Source: Crossaster papposus (Eukaryota > Echinodermata > Asteroidea > Velatida > Solasteridae). Taken from it: a DNA stretch of 64,000 nt. A program made the position numbers and the translations under genes. The notes under the pieces are model-generated. The model was given only the letters and a program-made list of their open reading frames with translations. It searched no databases and was not told the DNA's origin. Positions 50,952 through 62,479 of this stretch are shown here, piece by piece. The stretch spans positions 930,001 to 994,000 of the forward strand of contig JBAIAA010000809.1 of the NCBI GenBank assembly GCA_037893245.1, given 5' to 3'. Position 1 is the stretch's first letter; each line of letters starts with the position of its first letter.

Positions 50952-52030
50952 CCCGAATGCATCACGCGTTCCCGAGGCGCATGTGTAATTGTGGTGGACC
51001 AGAAACATACTGACTCGAAAGAGCACAAAGAACGTGTATACGTGTGCGCGCGTACTACAAGTGCTACTTTATGTTAGTCGCCAAATAAGATTATAGAAAC
51101 TGGGTAAATTTTCTTCATTAACCCCCCCACCCCCCTAGTCTTTGCAAAAGACGACAATAATTTATATTGTGCACGTCGCGTATAATCTTTTCACGCAGTG
51201 CGCCTGCAAACGACACGATTACAGACCAGCATTTCTACTTTTACAGTTGTCTTTGCAAACCTGATCCAGCGGTTTAAAGTTTCCTTTATTTCTCCGCAGG
51301 CTTTTTCAGGGAGCCAATCAGCGATCACAGAACTGCTAACGTTTACATACGCCCAACACATACTACGCCGACGCACAACATTCCCTTGCAAAGCAGTGCT
51401 AATTAAATATGTAACGCAGGCCTGCGCGACTGCTTAATGGGTAGTTGACTGCGTGAAGACGCTATGCATATTCAAAGTTTATATTCATGTTGAATTTGCA
51501 TGAAAAGGTCACGCCCCATTTAAGCATGTTTGCAAAGACAATAACCCCCCGCGGACACAACAAAAGGACAATACATCTTATTACGGTGAAGCCATTTTGT
51601 GTGTGCTTTTTGAATCACATACGCAACTTCAATCGCAACCAAACTTGGTGACAATAATCTGTGGGTAGGTAGTCCTAGATTATGTTTGCATTCTAGCCTC
51701 ACTTTCAATAATTTTTGTAAAACTATTAAGGGGTGTTCAATCACAAACGTTAAATCATTCATCAGAGAAATCTGGTATACATTTTTAATAATTTTTTAAC
51801 ATTTCTATCACATGCACGCCCTCTCGCGGCTGGGAAGTCACACACGTCCGTATTGTATGTCAGTGGGCACCATTAAATGTGCATGCGCAAAATATTTCTC
51901 ATAGAGGTGACAATATTTTTCAAATTACAAGGTATATATATACGCAGAGTCGATGAACTATTCAAGCCTGTGGTTTGTGTTTAATTCAGGCACGTTTAAC
52001 ACATTTTGTAAACGTTTAGTTTAAATTGAC
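50952..52030. other. No gene seen
   Basis: Opposed open frames at 51191-51437 lack motifs on either strand. Otherwise featureless. Confidence 0.35.
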
Positions 52031-52160
52031 CGACAGTGTAGTAAAAGATACTACACAATCGGTCATTTGTTGTGACGTTATTGGTGAGTGATACAGTATC
52101 GGTCAATTTGTCTGACATTATCGGTTGGTGATGGATTATCTGTTGGTCACTATACATTAT
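52031..52160. repeat. Short 'ATCGGTCA' palindromic cluster
   Basis: ACCGACAGTGTAGTAAAAGA / CTACACAATCGGTCA forms a small hairpin, followed by two more TATCGGT(C/T) copies about 45 bp apart. Confidence 0.5.
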
Positions 52161-52342
52161 ATTAGTTGTAACAAATGCCTTTCGAGATGGGTGCCATTTC
52201 GTTTAAAACGTGTTTTGTTGCCCAATTTGGCGCTTGCATGACGGAATATCTCTTTGAGGGTCGCATCGCAGTGATTTAATTAGTTTCCTGCACAGTACTC
52301 TAATTATCGTTTTTATGTTATATTGGCACGATATAACGAATC

Positions 52343-52492
52343 AATTGTTGGCTGTTGTGATGCATGTACGTAGATAGGCTGTTTTGAACCGCCTCAGGAA
52401 CGCATAACACCCCTCAGCTTTGCCTTGGGTTGCTGTGCGTCCCTCGGGCGTTATAATCGTCACAACCCACATCACAGCAGTCAACAATAATT
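52343..52492. mobile_element. Small fold-back element
   Basis: ATTGTTGGCTGTTGTGATG on the left and CATCACAGCAGTCAACAAT on the right, with GCTTTGCCTTGGG and CCCTCGGGCG inside; reminiscent in design of the 570-bp fold-back family. Confidence 0.5.
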
Positions 52493-53376
52493 GTTAAATA
52501 ATTGGTCACGCTGATATATTATACAAATGAACAGGCGTGTGTTTTTACTTCGCGTTACAGAAGAGTTCACTTGGTTTGGTGGAGCGATATATTACCCTGA
52601 ATGATTATCCCCGAGGTCGCCGGTTTTAATTACCGTTGACGTTCTGCAGTCGGCATACCGCCCAATTCCAACTATGAAGAAGGACTAGTTGTCAAACCCT
52701 CTGTGACTCGAGCCACGGTCGAAATGTAAGATCTCTATCAAGCTGTATTCTGCCGACTCTGACGCATGGTCTGCCCATCAATCTTTACCGCTCTGCAATT
52801 TCAGATGTTTTTCCCGAAGTTTTCCCTTTCTTTTTTTAATGGATGACATGAGGTGCACGGATCTGGCATTCCTATATTTCACGGGGATTGGTGCGCAACA
52901 GCGGGCAATTGCTTCGGTCGTTCGAATTGGTCGCGCTGCGAGTTTTTTCAGTGAGTGAATCAGGGAAAGACGTAAAGATTAAAAGCTTTACGAGTACCTT
53001 GGCGTTGCTTCAATCTGTTAAAAAACCAACCAGGCAAACAAACGAAAAACAAGCAATAAAACAACTAATTAACAATCCAACTGACTGACCGATTTAACAG
53101 ACCGACATGCCTATACATTCAACCCGTTTTCTTTTGAAAACAAAATGATAACTCTTTTATTTGGAATAATCATGCGTGTACTTCTGACAACTAATAATTT
53201 GAGTATATTGTTATACTTATTTTGTTTTAATCGCTTCTTTCTAGAATATTTACCCACTGCATGCAAGCAAGATAGGTAAGTTTGAAGATTAGCTGATTGG
53301 CAAATGCATGTATTTTTGGTGAATACAAATCGTATAGTTTGTAGTAAACATTATGCTTCCATGCTTGAAGGCGGCC

Positions 53377-53510
53377 CAGGCCGTTTTCCAAACTTCAGCT
53401 AAAGTTATAGGCTCCGTCACCGGCTCCGTCACCGGCTCCATCACCATTGCCAAACTACCTGAACGAAGCCAAAGACGGACACGAAGCTAGGGTTTTTAAA
53501 ACAACGGCCG
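53377..53510. mobile_element. Short TIR element, 'GCCGTTTTC' family
   Basis: GGCCGTTTTCCAAACTTCAGC at left, complement-like TAGGGTTTTTAAAACAACGGCC at right. A GGCTCCGTCACC triplet repeat lies inside (53411-53445). Confidence 0.5.
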
Positions 53511-53644
53511 TAGTGTCTTCTTCGCAGTATATCTTGACTGACTGACTGACGGACTAATTTATTGACTCACTGACTCACTGCTTCACTGTCACTTGGGAAC
53601 CGGGCAGTGAATTCATATTCATAAATACCTGGGACAGTTTAGGC

Positions 53645-54221
53645 ATTCCTATTGGTCGAGAGCCCGTCACGTGGCCGGTATTAAACAGACGATAAAGACA
53701 TAGCTGGATGTGTTTAAAACCAGCTGGCAACAAAACCCTGTCACGCGATGTCGCATTATACCCGTCCCCAGGGCTCACTTTATTTCCAACCGTATACCTC
53801 GTCTCCAATAGTAGGAGCGGGTAGTGTTGGGCGCGTACAGCTCGACACCCTGAAAACGAGGTTGCCAATGGCAGTAATAGTCTGGTTCATAGTAAATACG
53901 CTTTATTGCATGTATTGTGTAGAGCGATAGAGGCGGAAACATGTCATTTGACACACACGGAATGGCGAAACACCGAAATTTACTTGCGACAATTTTCAGA
54001 AATTTTCTGGGCTTTTTTGGCTGAATTTTACAAAAAAAGTATTTATGAATGGGAATAAATGTGTGTTCGGTCGGTCTTAATCACTCTGTTTAATACCGCT
54101 TGGAGTCAGGGTGCTGATAATTACCCTCGCTTTCGGCTCGGGTAATTATCAGCACCCAGACTCCAAGCGGTATTAAACAGAGTGGTTAAAACCGACCGAA
54201 CGCACATTTATTCCCTTATTA
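53645..54221. mobile_element. Fold-back element of about 577 bp, copy 2
   Basis: Second copy of 29534-30102, same orientation, with hairpin arms at about 54052-54126 and 54140-54215. Short frames inside are shared noise. Confidence 0.8.
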
Positions 54222-55980
54222 TATGATTACTCCTCAACGTCAATGAAAAGGCTGAACCCGGCCTGTCTGGTACACACAGATGCGTGCCAAAGTTAGACGT
54301 CCAGGGAAATCTGAATCAATTAAATATAATTTTGTGCGCTCTGAGATCAACTTTACAATACTGTTCACGTGAATTCCGATAATAGTCTTTTCTAATCACG
54401 GTTATACAAAATGGAGAAGAAAAAACCCAACCACACACACAAATGAAACAGAGGATTAAATATTAAGAAAAAGAAATCCAATGATGTCGATTGACCGGGA
54501 TGATGAAAACGCGCATTTCTTGACTCACTGGGATAAAATGAAACCATCAAAAATGTATTATGGTGACGCTAGCTGTGGAGCAAAAATAAAACAAATCATG
54601 TCAGTGAGATCATTAGGCCCACATTGTAGCCTCGCATACCAGGCGTTGTTTTAGATGCATCCGCAAAGTTCAAATTCCTAGTAAGACGGGACTTGTCCGG
54701 TTTAATTATCAAGAGCGTATGTTCTTGTCCTACAAAATATATCCCCTGTGTCTGCGTTGGATCGTGACCGATATACGAAGTTGGAAAATGACATGTAAGC
54801 AATACCTTATACTCTTTGTATAGGAAAACAGATTCGCGTGATATCGAATGGTATCGAATGATATCGAGATTGTTTTAATTGTAAATAATATCCCCTAGAC
54901 GCCAGGGAGTGGCCATGACCGCGACCTGCTAATCCGTCTAGGATGCATGCTCTATACGCCGTATAGAACAAGGCCTGTGTGCGATTTGTGCATTTAGTAC
55001 TTATATTACACCCCCGGCAAACTAAACCCATGTTGCGCAATTGGCATTATTTGAAAAAAAAAAATACATTTTAGAAGTCCCACAACAATTTCTTTGGTTG
55101 CTTACAAACTGTATTTTGACATTTTCCTCCGAAATTTGTGTACGTGAAAACTAGGGATTTGTTAAATTGGAAAGCGGGTTTAAGCTTGTCAGCTAATAAT
55201 AATGATAATAGGCAATTCTTAAATAGCTCACGGATCTACAGAGACTGTTTTTTTCTTCTCGGCATAAAAATAATTGGCGCACATGTAAATAATTGCATAG
55301 GCCAACCAAACATTTATAGATTGGGAGGCACTTGAAATTGTACTTGTATCAGCCAGGACGTTCATTATTTGGCTGCCACAGAACATGAGTGACATTCGGC
55401 AATGCTAAATATTATAACACTCCTGGGGCGCAATTTTTTTTCTTCAATTTAATGGGTAACAGCTTTCGTTTTCGTTAAGATTTGCTTTATCCTTCCCCTC
55501 CTCTTTGTTTTTCCCCCTTTTCAGACGACTCCTTAGGATTTGTACACGTTTTATTTCATCCATGGCACTTTGCCACTTTGGCAAATCGGATCTAGTTGAC
55601 ACCTGGCATATACTTAGACCACCATCGGCAGATGGTCCATGAAATGTTTTGTCACGATGACGTTATTGGGTGTCATGTGACGTAACATTTTATAAAGGTG
55701 CAATATTTGAGGCCCTATCCTAGGAAGTATACACTTCCGATTGGGTTCAACTTGGTATGCAGGTATGCCGGGATGTGTGATATATATAAATTGAGGTGAC
55801 GCCGTAATGATCTCATCAACAGAGAAAGTATAAATTCTATTTGCAATAGGTTTCATAGGTGGAAGACAAATGCACACACATACTGACTGACGAAGGTGCC
55901 TCCCAATCTATACAAGTGTGTGCCAATATTAGTGTTTTAATCACACAATATACAATTGGTTTGCTATGCCGTTGCAGTAC
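54222..55980. other. No gene seen
   Basis: AT-rich; frames below 100 codons with no motifs. ATGGTATCGAATGATATCGA at 54847-54866 is a small direct repeat. Confidence 0.4.
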
Positions 55981-55984
55981 TACT

Positions 55985-56275
55985 GCTTATTGGGCTCACA
56001 AAACATTCCGATCTCTACTCATACCATCTCGACTCCCTGGGGAGTATACAGCTCAATGCTGCCGTTTTCAGCGCGAAGCAGCTAATAATAATTACCATCT
56101 CTTTCCTCACAGATACCTTATTTACTCCTGGGTGGTGGGAAGCAATGAGTGAAAATAGTGCCTTACCCAGGAGCACACACACCGTACCGTAATAGTCCAA
56201 GGCCGGACTCGAATCCACAATCTGCAGCTTTACCCACGGACTGCAAATTTAATGCTCTCGCGGCCCACAATGCCA
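55985..56275 (-). mobile_element. tRNA-derived SINE, minus orientation, diverged
   Basis: Carries ATTGGGCTCACAAAACATTCC, CTCCCTGGGGAGTATACAGC and, on the minus strand, GTGGATTCGAGTCCGGCC (B-box). Same family as 36184-36545; the TAGCGCTTTAT tail is missing. Confidence 0.75.
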
Positions 56276-56755
56276 CGCACGGCGCTCCATTGTTTGATGT
56301 CGAAATATAGAAAATGAACGTCAGATGAACGAGGAAGGGTCTATTCCCCGTTGTACTGCATCTGCATCCATTCCTTCAATAGAAATGAATCGGGCTATTA
56401 AACTGAATGCGACTTGACAAGCAATTGTCACTATCGATTCTGAATGAGTGGCCGTGTAAATATAATAGCCCGAGTCAGACTGTAAATAATCGTCGCGGAG
56501 ACTCGATCCGCGCTGGCCGATGTATAACCTGATGTTATTGGGAAAACATCTCCAGGGCCAAAAATTAATAGTTCTCAGACCACATGCCCCTGGAAGGTAT
56601 GATTTTTTTTATTTAATCTTATCCTCTTATTATTATTCTTTGTTTTTTAATTCACATGTATTTTACAATATGAAGTGCTATAATTGTCCCGAGGGCGTCA
56701 CCAGCTGAGACAAGATACTGCACTGGTTCCGGGGAGGCGAATTGTGTTGAAGCTT

Positions 56756-57087
56756 TAAAGCGGTGGTCACATCTTACGGCCATGAACGTAGTATGATGTG
56801 ACCGTAGTTGACCGTAGTAGACCCCAGTACTCGTAGTTAAACGTAGTTAAACGTAGTTAAACGTAGTTAAACGTAGTTAAACGTAGTTAAACGTAGTGGA
56901 CCCTAGTTGACCCTACTTGACCGTATATAGTGTGGACCGTAGTTGACCCTACTCGACCGTAGTGTGGACCGTAGTTGACCGTAGTTGACCGTAGTAACCA
57001 CGGCACTACGGTTGAAGTACGGTCAACTACGGTCTAATACGGTCAAATGAACTACGTTCGTGACCGTAAGATGTGACCACCGCTTTA
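56756..57087. mobile_element. Palindromic MITE with internal CGTAGTTAAA tandem repeats
   Basis: Inverted ends TAAAGCGGTGGTCACATCTT and AAGATGTGACCACCGCTTTA, followed inward by ACGG...GAACGTAG on both sides. The centre is a tandem of CGTAGTTAAA (six units) and ACCGTAGTTG variants. GTGTTGAAGCTT lies on both sides (56744-56755 and 57088-57099), possibly extended by one T. Confidence 0.85.
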
Positions 57088-57242
57088 GTGTTGAAGCTTT
57101 TTCTTATGATTAATATTGTAAGCTTAAAAACTTGGACATTGTGGGCGTATATCTACACTTTTTGTATAAAGTCGTGTTTGCAACGTCGTCTCTGTATTAA
57201 ATTTAGTGTGTGCATCATAATGTTAATTGTGTACGTACATTA

Positions 57243-57500
57243 CATACGTACTGTGGACCTGCGAGCAAATTGTCCACAGGATGCGGGAAGAGGTTACTGA
57301 TTGTGGACTTGCACTTGTCCACAGTCAGTTTTACCCTTTCAGAAAAAAATTAGCTTATAAAGGTTGAAATGAGTTAGGGTTTATAGAAAAATGAAGGGGA
57401 ACACATAATTTGTGTTCAAAAAATGTCCTACAAGCGAGAAAAATGTGTATTTCGCTAATGCCAACTACATGAAGACAAAGAAATGTCCACAGTACGTATG
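57243..57500. mobile_element. TIR MITE, 'CATACGTACTGTGGAC' family, copy 1
   Basis: Perfect 16-bp terminal inverted repeat (CATACGTACTGTGGAC). The interior shares GGTTACNGNTTGTGGACTTG and GAAGACAAAG with 60257-60538. Confidence 0.8.
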
Positions 57501-57529
57501 AAAGGTGTGTATGTATTAATGCGTGAGTG

Positions 57530-57970
57530 CGATCCGTTACGAACGCCACGATTGGCCATTCGTAGCTGATCGTGGAATTTTTGTTTCCTTTTCTGAAATT
57601 TCACGTTTGGATATGAGTTGATGCGAGTCGGTACGTTCTGGTACGATTTAGTGCGCTTGGATGCGATATAGTCACGATTGGTTAATTTCAGGTGACACGA
57701 TCTGTCACGATCTGGTCTCCCGTTCAGATACGATCAGAAACGTTCCGATAGGATTGTTCCGATTGAGTCCACGATTGGGTCCCGATCTGACATGATCAGC
57801 ACGGTCGGGGTCCCCGATTTGGGACGATCTGGTACATTCCGATACGTTCCGATACGTTACGATACGATCATCACGAACCGATGCACTCTGTTGCGATCGG
57901 ATACGATTGTGGTCGCGATGTCTTTCACGATCGGGTTCGAGAGTGATCACGATTTGAGCCAAGATTGGAC
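57530..57970. repeat. Degenerate CGAT-rich minisatellite-like tract
   Basis: Dozens of overlapping ACGATC, TACGATT, CGATACG and TCACGAT words spaced about 10-12 bp apart, well beyond the background. No exact unit. The minus-strand frame 57705-58163 is a by-product rich in Arg and Asp. Confidence 0.6.
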
Positions 57971-57979
57971 CCCGACGGG

Positions 57980-57987
57980 TATATATA
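57980..57987 (+). promoter_or_regulatory. TATA-like box after the CGAT tract
   Basis: TATATATA with a GC-flanked context (GACGGGTATATATACAGCCC) directly downstream of the CGAT-rich tract. Could be a promoter; no gene is visible after it. Confidence 0.2.
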
Positions 57988-58228
57988 CAGCCCGACTGAC
58001 CATGGACTTTATTGTTTCTTGAACTTCTAGTGAAGACTACAACCCACAATAAGATCGCAGCGCATCTCAACAGAGGTGGTGTTTTTCTTGTCCAAGGTTG
58101 ATCCCGATCCCGATAATCAACAGATAACACTATAGGGGTGCTGTTCAAGATACAAATGTACATGGAACAACACTACGTACTCCCATACTTAAATACATAG
58201 AAGCGGTGCATTTACATTTTTTGTAGTG

Positions 58229-58606
58229 TAAATCCCTGTTTGCACTGGACTTAATTTGGGTAAACTAACCGAGCCAATGGGTAACTTACCCATTTCAAGT
58301 CCAGTGCGAACAGCCTGGGTAACTTTCCTCACAGGTGCCCAGGAAGATTGACCAGGTCAGTTTAACCGAGCCAGAAAATCCAGTGCGGACGCGACGTCTA
58401 GGTTAAATCTTCCATCACCCGGTCGAATGACCACAGGTCACATCAGCCAGTGACCTTTCACGGTTAGTTTACCCATGAACTCGGCAATTCTACCCGCGTC
58501 AATTAAATCCAAGTTCGGACGGTGGGTAGTTTAACCCATCGGAATGTTACCCGGCGTCATGGTAAAGTTACCCAAAATGTTTATCCAGTGCGAACACGGC
58601 TTCTTC
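58229..58606. mobile_element. TIR MITE, 'TTCGCACTGGA' family, copy 2
   Basis: TGTTTGCACTGGACTTAATT at left, TATCCAGTGCGAACACGGC at right, with GGGTAAACT / GTTACCC motifs throughout. Longer relative of 3121-3356. Confidence 0.65.
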
Positions 58607-58934
58607 GTTTTAATACAAAGTTACTGTTAGAAACACAATGACCACAAAATCGACATTTTTGGATTCCTCACCAGAAAAAGCCAGTGGCTTATCTCCCTGG
58701 GTAAAAAATTGAAAGGTGGGGGATATATCCCCCGGGATTTACGAGCAGGATTTACACACTTAAAATGGTATCCGATCTTTATGAATTACAACTCGAAAGA
58801 CACACAGTCGAGTCAGTTTGTTTCTTTTTTTTACAAAAAGGCTGTTATTTCATCCGCTGAAAGACAATCAGCCGACAGCGTTTAAGTGGCGGAAGCCTTG
58901 CGTGCTTCTCCACTACTACAAGTGAAGACGGAAC

Positions 58935-58946
58935 ATGGACGAGGTG
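58935..58946 (+). other. Possible start codon and donor (weak first-exon candidate)
   Basis: AACATGGACGAGGTGAGG: an ATG followed three codons later by GAG|GTGAGG, a good donor. Preceded by about 80 bp of GC-rich sequence. Could be a first exon of a gene to the right, but no downstream exon was identified. Confidence 0.15.
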
Positions 58947-59085
58947 AGGAAATTGGCATTTTGTCAACTATTCGATTACTTGTATCGCGCGCTCCAAGTT
59001 GACGTTGATGTAATGACTTTTTGGGGCGTCGATTCTATAATAAGCAAGTTCAGTATTCCAACTACGCATGTGCATAACAATATTA

Positions 59086-59152
59086 GATGGGGGTGGGATG
59101 GGGTGGGGATGGGGTGGAGGGGGGGGGTGGGGGAGGGGGGGGGGGGGGGGGG
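59086..59152. repeat. G-rich low-complexity tract
   Basis: GGGGTGGGATGGGGTGGGGA followed by long G runs. Potential G-quadruplex on the plus strand. Confidence 0.85.
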
Positions 59153-59159
59153 CTATAGA

Positions 59160-60250
59160 AACTACTACAGGCAGGTATTTCTTGGTTGGCTACTCGTATC
59201 CCGTAGGTATACAGGTGCTACTGATTATTTTGCGGGAAGATGGGGTTCCAGACCTCCAGCACAAAGTTTCATTGGACCCGGTAGGCTGCAGGTGGCATGA
59301 AGCTAGATTCGGTTATAAAACAGCCCAGTGAGATGAAACATTTGCCCGTTAGTATGTGCATGCAGACTCTCAAAATAGCATTTCAATGGGAGAAAGAGCC
59401 GAGTAATTATAAAGCCCACATAAAGTCCTAGTCGATTACGAACATATCTCAGGCCAGCCAGTCTTACACGGACCGTTGGTTATGATCGACAAGGAGCTAC
59501 GTCAATGTCATGCTGTCGGTCATTTTCCCTCCCTCTTAGACCCGGGGGTTCGTATTTGGTGTCACGTGATCGGCGGTGTCCCCGGGCTGGTGAGGCACCT
59601 GTTCCACCTGCGGAACTTTTTCCAATTAAGACAACCTGCCGCCATATCAATATGTGCGTTGTCTTAAGGCAGCAAGATAATTTGATTTTTCTTTTGGTTG
59701 TATAGGGAGTGGTATGACATAACACTGCCCCGTACGTTTTGTTTTAATTATTACCAACACACGCCGATGCTGACAACTATCGGATTTTCCATAGGGTTTC
59801 GTAAAAAAACACCAACATTTTGTTAAAGGTCTGAAGCAGTAAAGATTTCCCAAATAATTGGAATTGCAGATGAGAAATTTCTTTTCTTTATCGTCTCTTA
59901 AAGTTTGCACTGGTTTATGCAAACCCTTAGTTATAGAAACAATATATATTTTTCCTGATATAAATTTGTATTCAGCAACCGTGCCTCTAAAGATGACTAG
60001 ACGTGATAGACAGCGGTTGTAAATTTACGTTAGTCAGTTTAGGACAGCTGCAAGGTGTCATGTCATTATTATAGGTTTAATATTATGGGTTTTTTTCTTA
60101 TTCCGCGGACGGGGTCGCTAGCCTGCATGCAAGAGGAACGGCCGGTGGTCATCCATTTTACAGCACTGTGTTTGTCAGGTGTTATGCAGCCTCATACATG
60201 TCATCATCTGGCAGTTTTTCTGTCTCTTTTTCTGGTGTGTGTGTGAGTTA
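59160..60250. other. No gene seen
   Basis: Several short frames without motifs. A small inverted repeat around TTAAGACAACCTGCCGCC / GTTGTCTTAAGGCAGC lies at 59625-59675. Confidence 0.35.
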
Positions 60251-60256
60251 GTCTTA

Positions 60257-60538
60257 CATACGCACTGTGGACCTCCAAACAATTGAAGTCCACACAGGAT
60301 GCAGAAAGAGGTTACGGTTTGTGGACTTGGACAGGTCCACAGTCCGTTTTGCCGTCTCTGAAAGAGAGCTTTAGAGGAATAACGGGTTAGGGTTATATAT
60401 ATAAAAGGTAAGAGGAACAGCTGAGAGGCCCATAATCAAAATTGGAGGGTACATTTGTTTTGGGGAAGCTAGACAAATTAGTATTTAGTCAACGTTTTTT
60501 AAATACACGAAGACAAAGGAATGTCAACACTACGTATG
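60257..60538. mobile_element. TIR MITE, 'CATACGTACTGTGGAC' family, copy 2
   Basis: Diverged copy of 57243-57500, beginning CATACGCACTGTGGAC and ending GTCAACACTACGTATG. Same orientation. Confidence 0.75.
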
Positions 60539-60667
60539 TATGTGTGCGTGTAATTATTACATTTTATTGACGACGGTGTATAGATGATTTGGATGACTTC
60601 AATTTTGTAGTATATACCATTTGCAAACACTGCTAATTATTATAAAATACCTTACTTGCAGAATTAT

Positions 60668-61080
60668 AATGACTCGAGTCAATGACTCAACTCGACTTCG
60701 GCCTCGAGTCACTTTTTGGGCGACTCGACTCGACTCGACTCCAGGCTCAATGGGTAAATGACTCGACTCGACTCGAGTCACTGCAGGCAATTGACCCGAC
60801 TCAGCTCGAGTCCCTCATTAGACTAACTCAACTCAACTCAACTCGACTCGACTCGACTCGACTCGACTCGACTCGACTCGACTCGACTCGACTCGACTCG
60901 ACTCGACTCGACTCGACTCGACTCGACTCGACTCGACTCGACTCGACTCGACTCGACTCGACTCGACTCGACTCGACTCGACTCGACTCGACTCGACTCG
61001 ACTCGACTCGACTCGACTCGACTCGACTCGACTCGACTCGACTCGACTCGACTCGACTCGACTCGACTCGAGTGAAGGCT
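60668..61080. repeat. ACTCG element containing a perfect (ACTCG)46 array
   Basis: 60841-61070 is 46 uninterrupted ACTCG units (230 bp). The left shoulder has ACTCA variants and blocks shared with 28555-28665 (GAGTCACTGCAGGCAA). The right shoulder is CTCGAGTGAAGG, also shared. Open frames TRLDS and SRVES on the two strands are translations of the microsatellite. Confidence 0.95.
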
Positions 61081-61457
61081 AATTAAACACAGATATATTT
61101 CTCTATGTTTGTGATGCAAGCATTTTCCAATCGGTGACGTTGCCTCTGTTTGGCTCTAATCTAATGTTGTGCAAAACCGATCCCAAACCGACTTCGCTTC
61201 GGGTCGGGTCGTTTTTTTCATTATTTCAGTCGGGTCGGGTCAATTTCTGTTTTTCGTTTGTGATTTTCGGGTTGGTCGGGTCAGGTAGGTTAAGCTATGT
61301 TGTAAAAAAAAAAAAAAAAAACAGGTTCGGATTTGGTTTATATTTTAATGTTTCGGGTTGGTTTGGCCTAGTCAACCCAATCCGATGGACATAATTACTC
61401 TAATTGTAATTTCGACATTCGTTTAGGAAGACATATACAACTCCCACGTGTTTATAA

Positions 61458-61772
61458 AGGTAGGATAGACTATTTGCAGATATCGAAAATATTTACTACC
61501 GAATTGATAGGAAATATCTTATTTATTTAAAAGTAAATAATGATTCTAGGCATCCAGCAAAATTATCGCGCTAGATATCCTGTAATTAAACAATAATAAC
61601 AAAGGAATAATTACTGCCGGTTAAAAACAAACGCTGTTTTTCGTGATTTTTTCGCCATCCATGATTGTAAAACTTCGGACAGGCTAGTTAAACTATATTT
61701 ACTATGAAATACAACCCCCAAAATCCAACCATTCATTGTAATTTAAGCAATTACCAATGGTGTATCCTACCT
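61458..61772 (+). mobile_element. piggyBac-type MITE, copy 8 (315 bp)
   Basis: Right flank TTAA (61773-61776), left flank decayed to TATA. The CGATCGC hairpin has been deleted between ATATCCTGTAATTA and AACAATAATAAC. Confidence 0.85.
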
Positions 61773-62154
61773 TTAAGTGTACTTGCTTTGTCCCTTGCTT
61801 ATACGAAAGTTGACCTGTCTGTAAAAACAAATTGTCAACCCATAAAGAATCTTCTAACGAGGCTTTTTTTCTGAACGCCTACTGGACTAAAAATACACGA
61901 CACTCGGAACCTTAACAAATTGCAAACTGAAAGTCAGTAGTATTGGTTTCCAGTATCATGTTTTACGTTGAGTTTGGTGTGGTAAAAACCTCGTCAGGAG
62001 TCATTTTCGTTTGTTTCCTTAAACTTGATTTGTGACAATATATGCGCTGGACAGGTATGTCGCGTTCCTCATTAAATTAATATCTTCCTTTGAAAATCCA
62101 GCGTAATTAAAAAGTTTCCTTAGAACCCGATCTGTCTTTAAGGGATCCGATTTA

Positions 62155-62305
62155 ACAGTAAACAAATTTAATGATTCCTCTTCTATTTCTCCTCAGGATG
62201 TCACGATGCTCTATTTGTTCCCGTAAGGTTGCAATCTGAATCCGTTGCAAATCCTTGTTGATGTCTCGGGATTTGTTTGCCAAACGGCCGATGCTTGAAA
62301 TTCAC
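62155..62305 (-). CDS. Unidentified coiled-coil-like open segment
   Basis: The minus-strand frame reads RLANKSRDINKDLQRIQIAT then LREQIEHRDILRRNRRGIIK and ends FVYC before TAA. Rich in Lys, Arg, Glu and Gln with heptad-like hydrophobics. A weak acceptor could lie at TTTCAAG. Another frame starts MSEFQASAVWQTN. Not recognised; may be chance. Confidence 0.2.
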
Positions 62306-62479
62306 TCATATTTTCGTGATGAAACAGTCGTCGACTTCGTCAGCAACGGGACGCTTATTTTTTTGTCCTAGGCGGGTTGCGATTTCTTTTCCACAAACGA
62401 CAACGCCATAGAACGGGTTTTTAGCGCATCTGATTGGCTATCTGTTACGTCATGGTAGTAAATTTTACTCTCAATTTAT

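Noticed and set aside
51191-51437. Opposed frames of 66 and 79 codons
   Set aside because: No motif, no splice context, and both strands open by chance.
57705-58163. 152-codon minus-strand frame
   Set aside because: Composition is dictated by the CGAT-rich degenerate repeat (Arg/Asp/Ser); no domain.
60682-61119. 134- and 93-codon frames (TRLDS and SRVES repeats) on opposite strands
   Set aside because: They are direct translations of the (ACTCG)n microsatellite.
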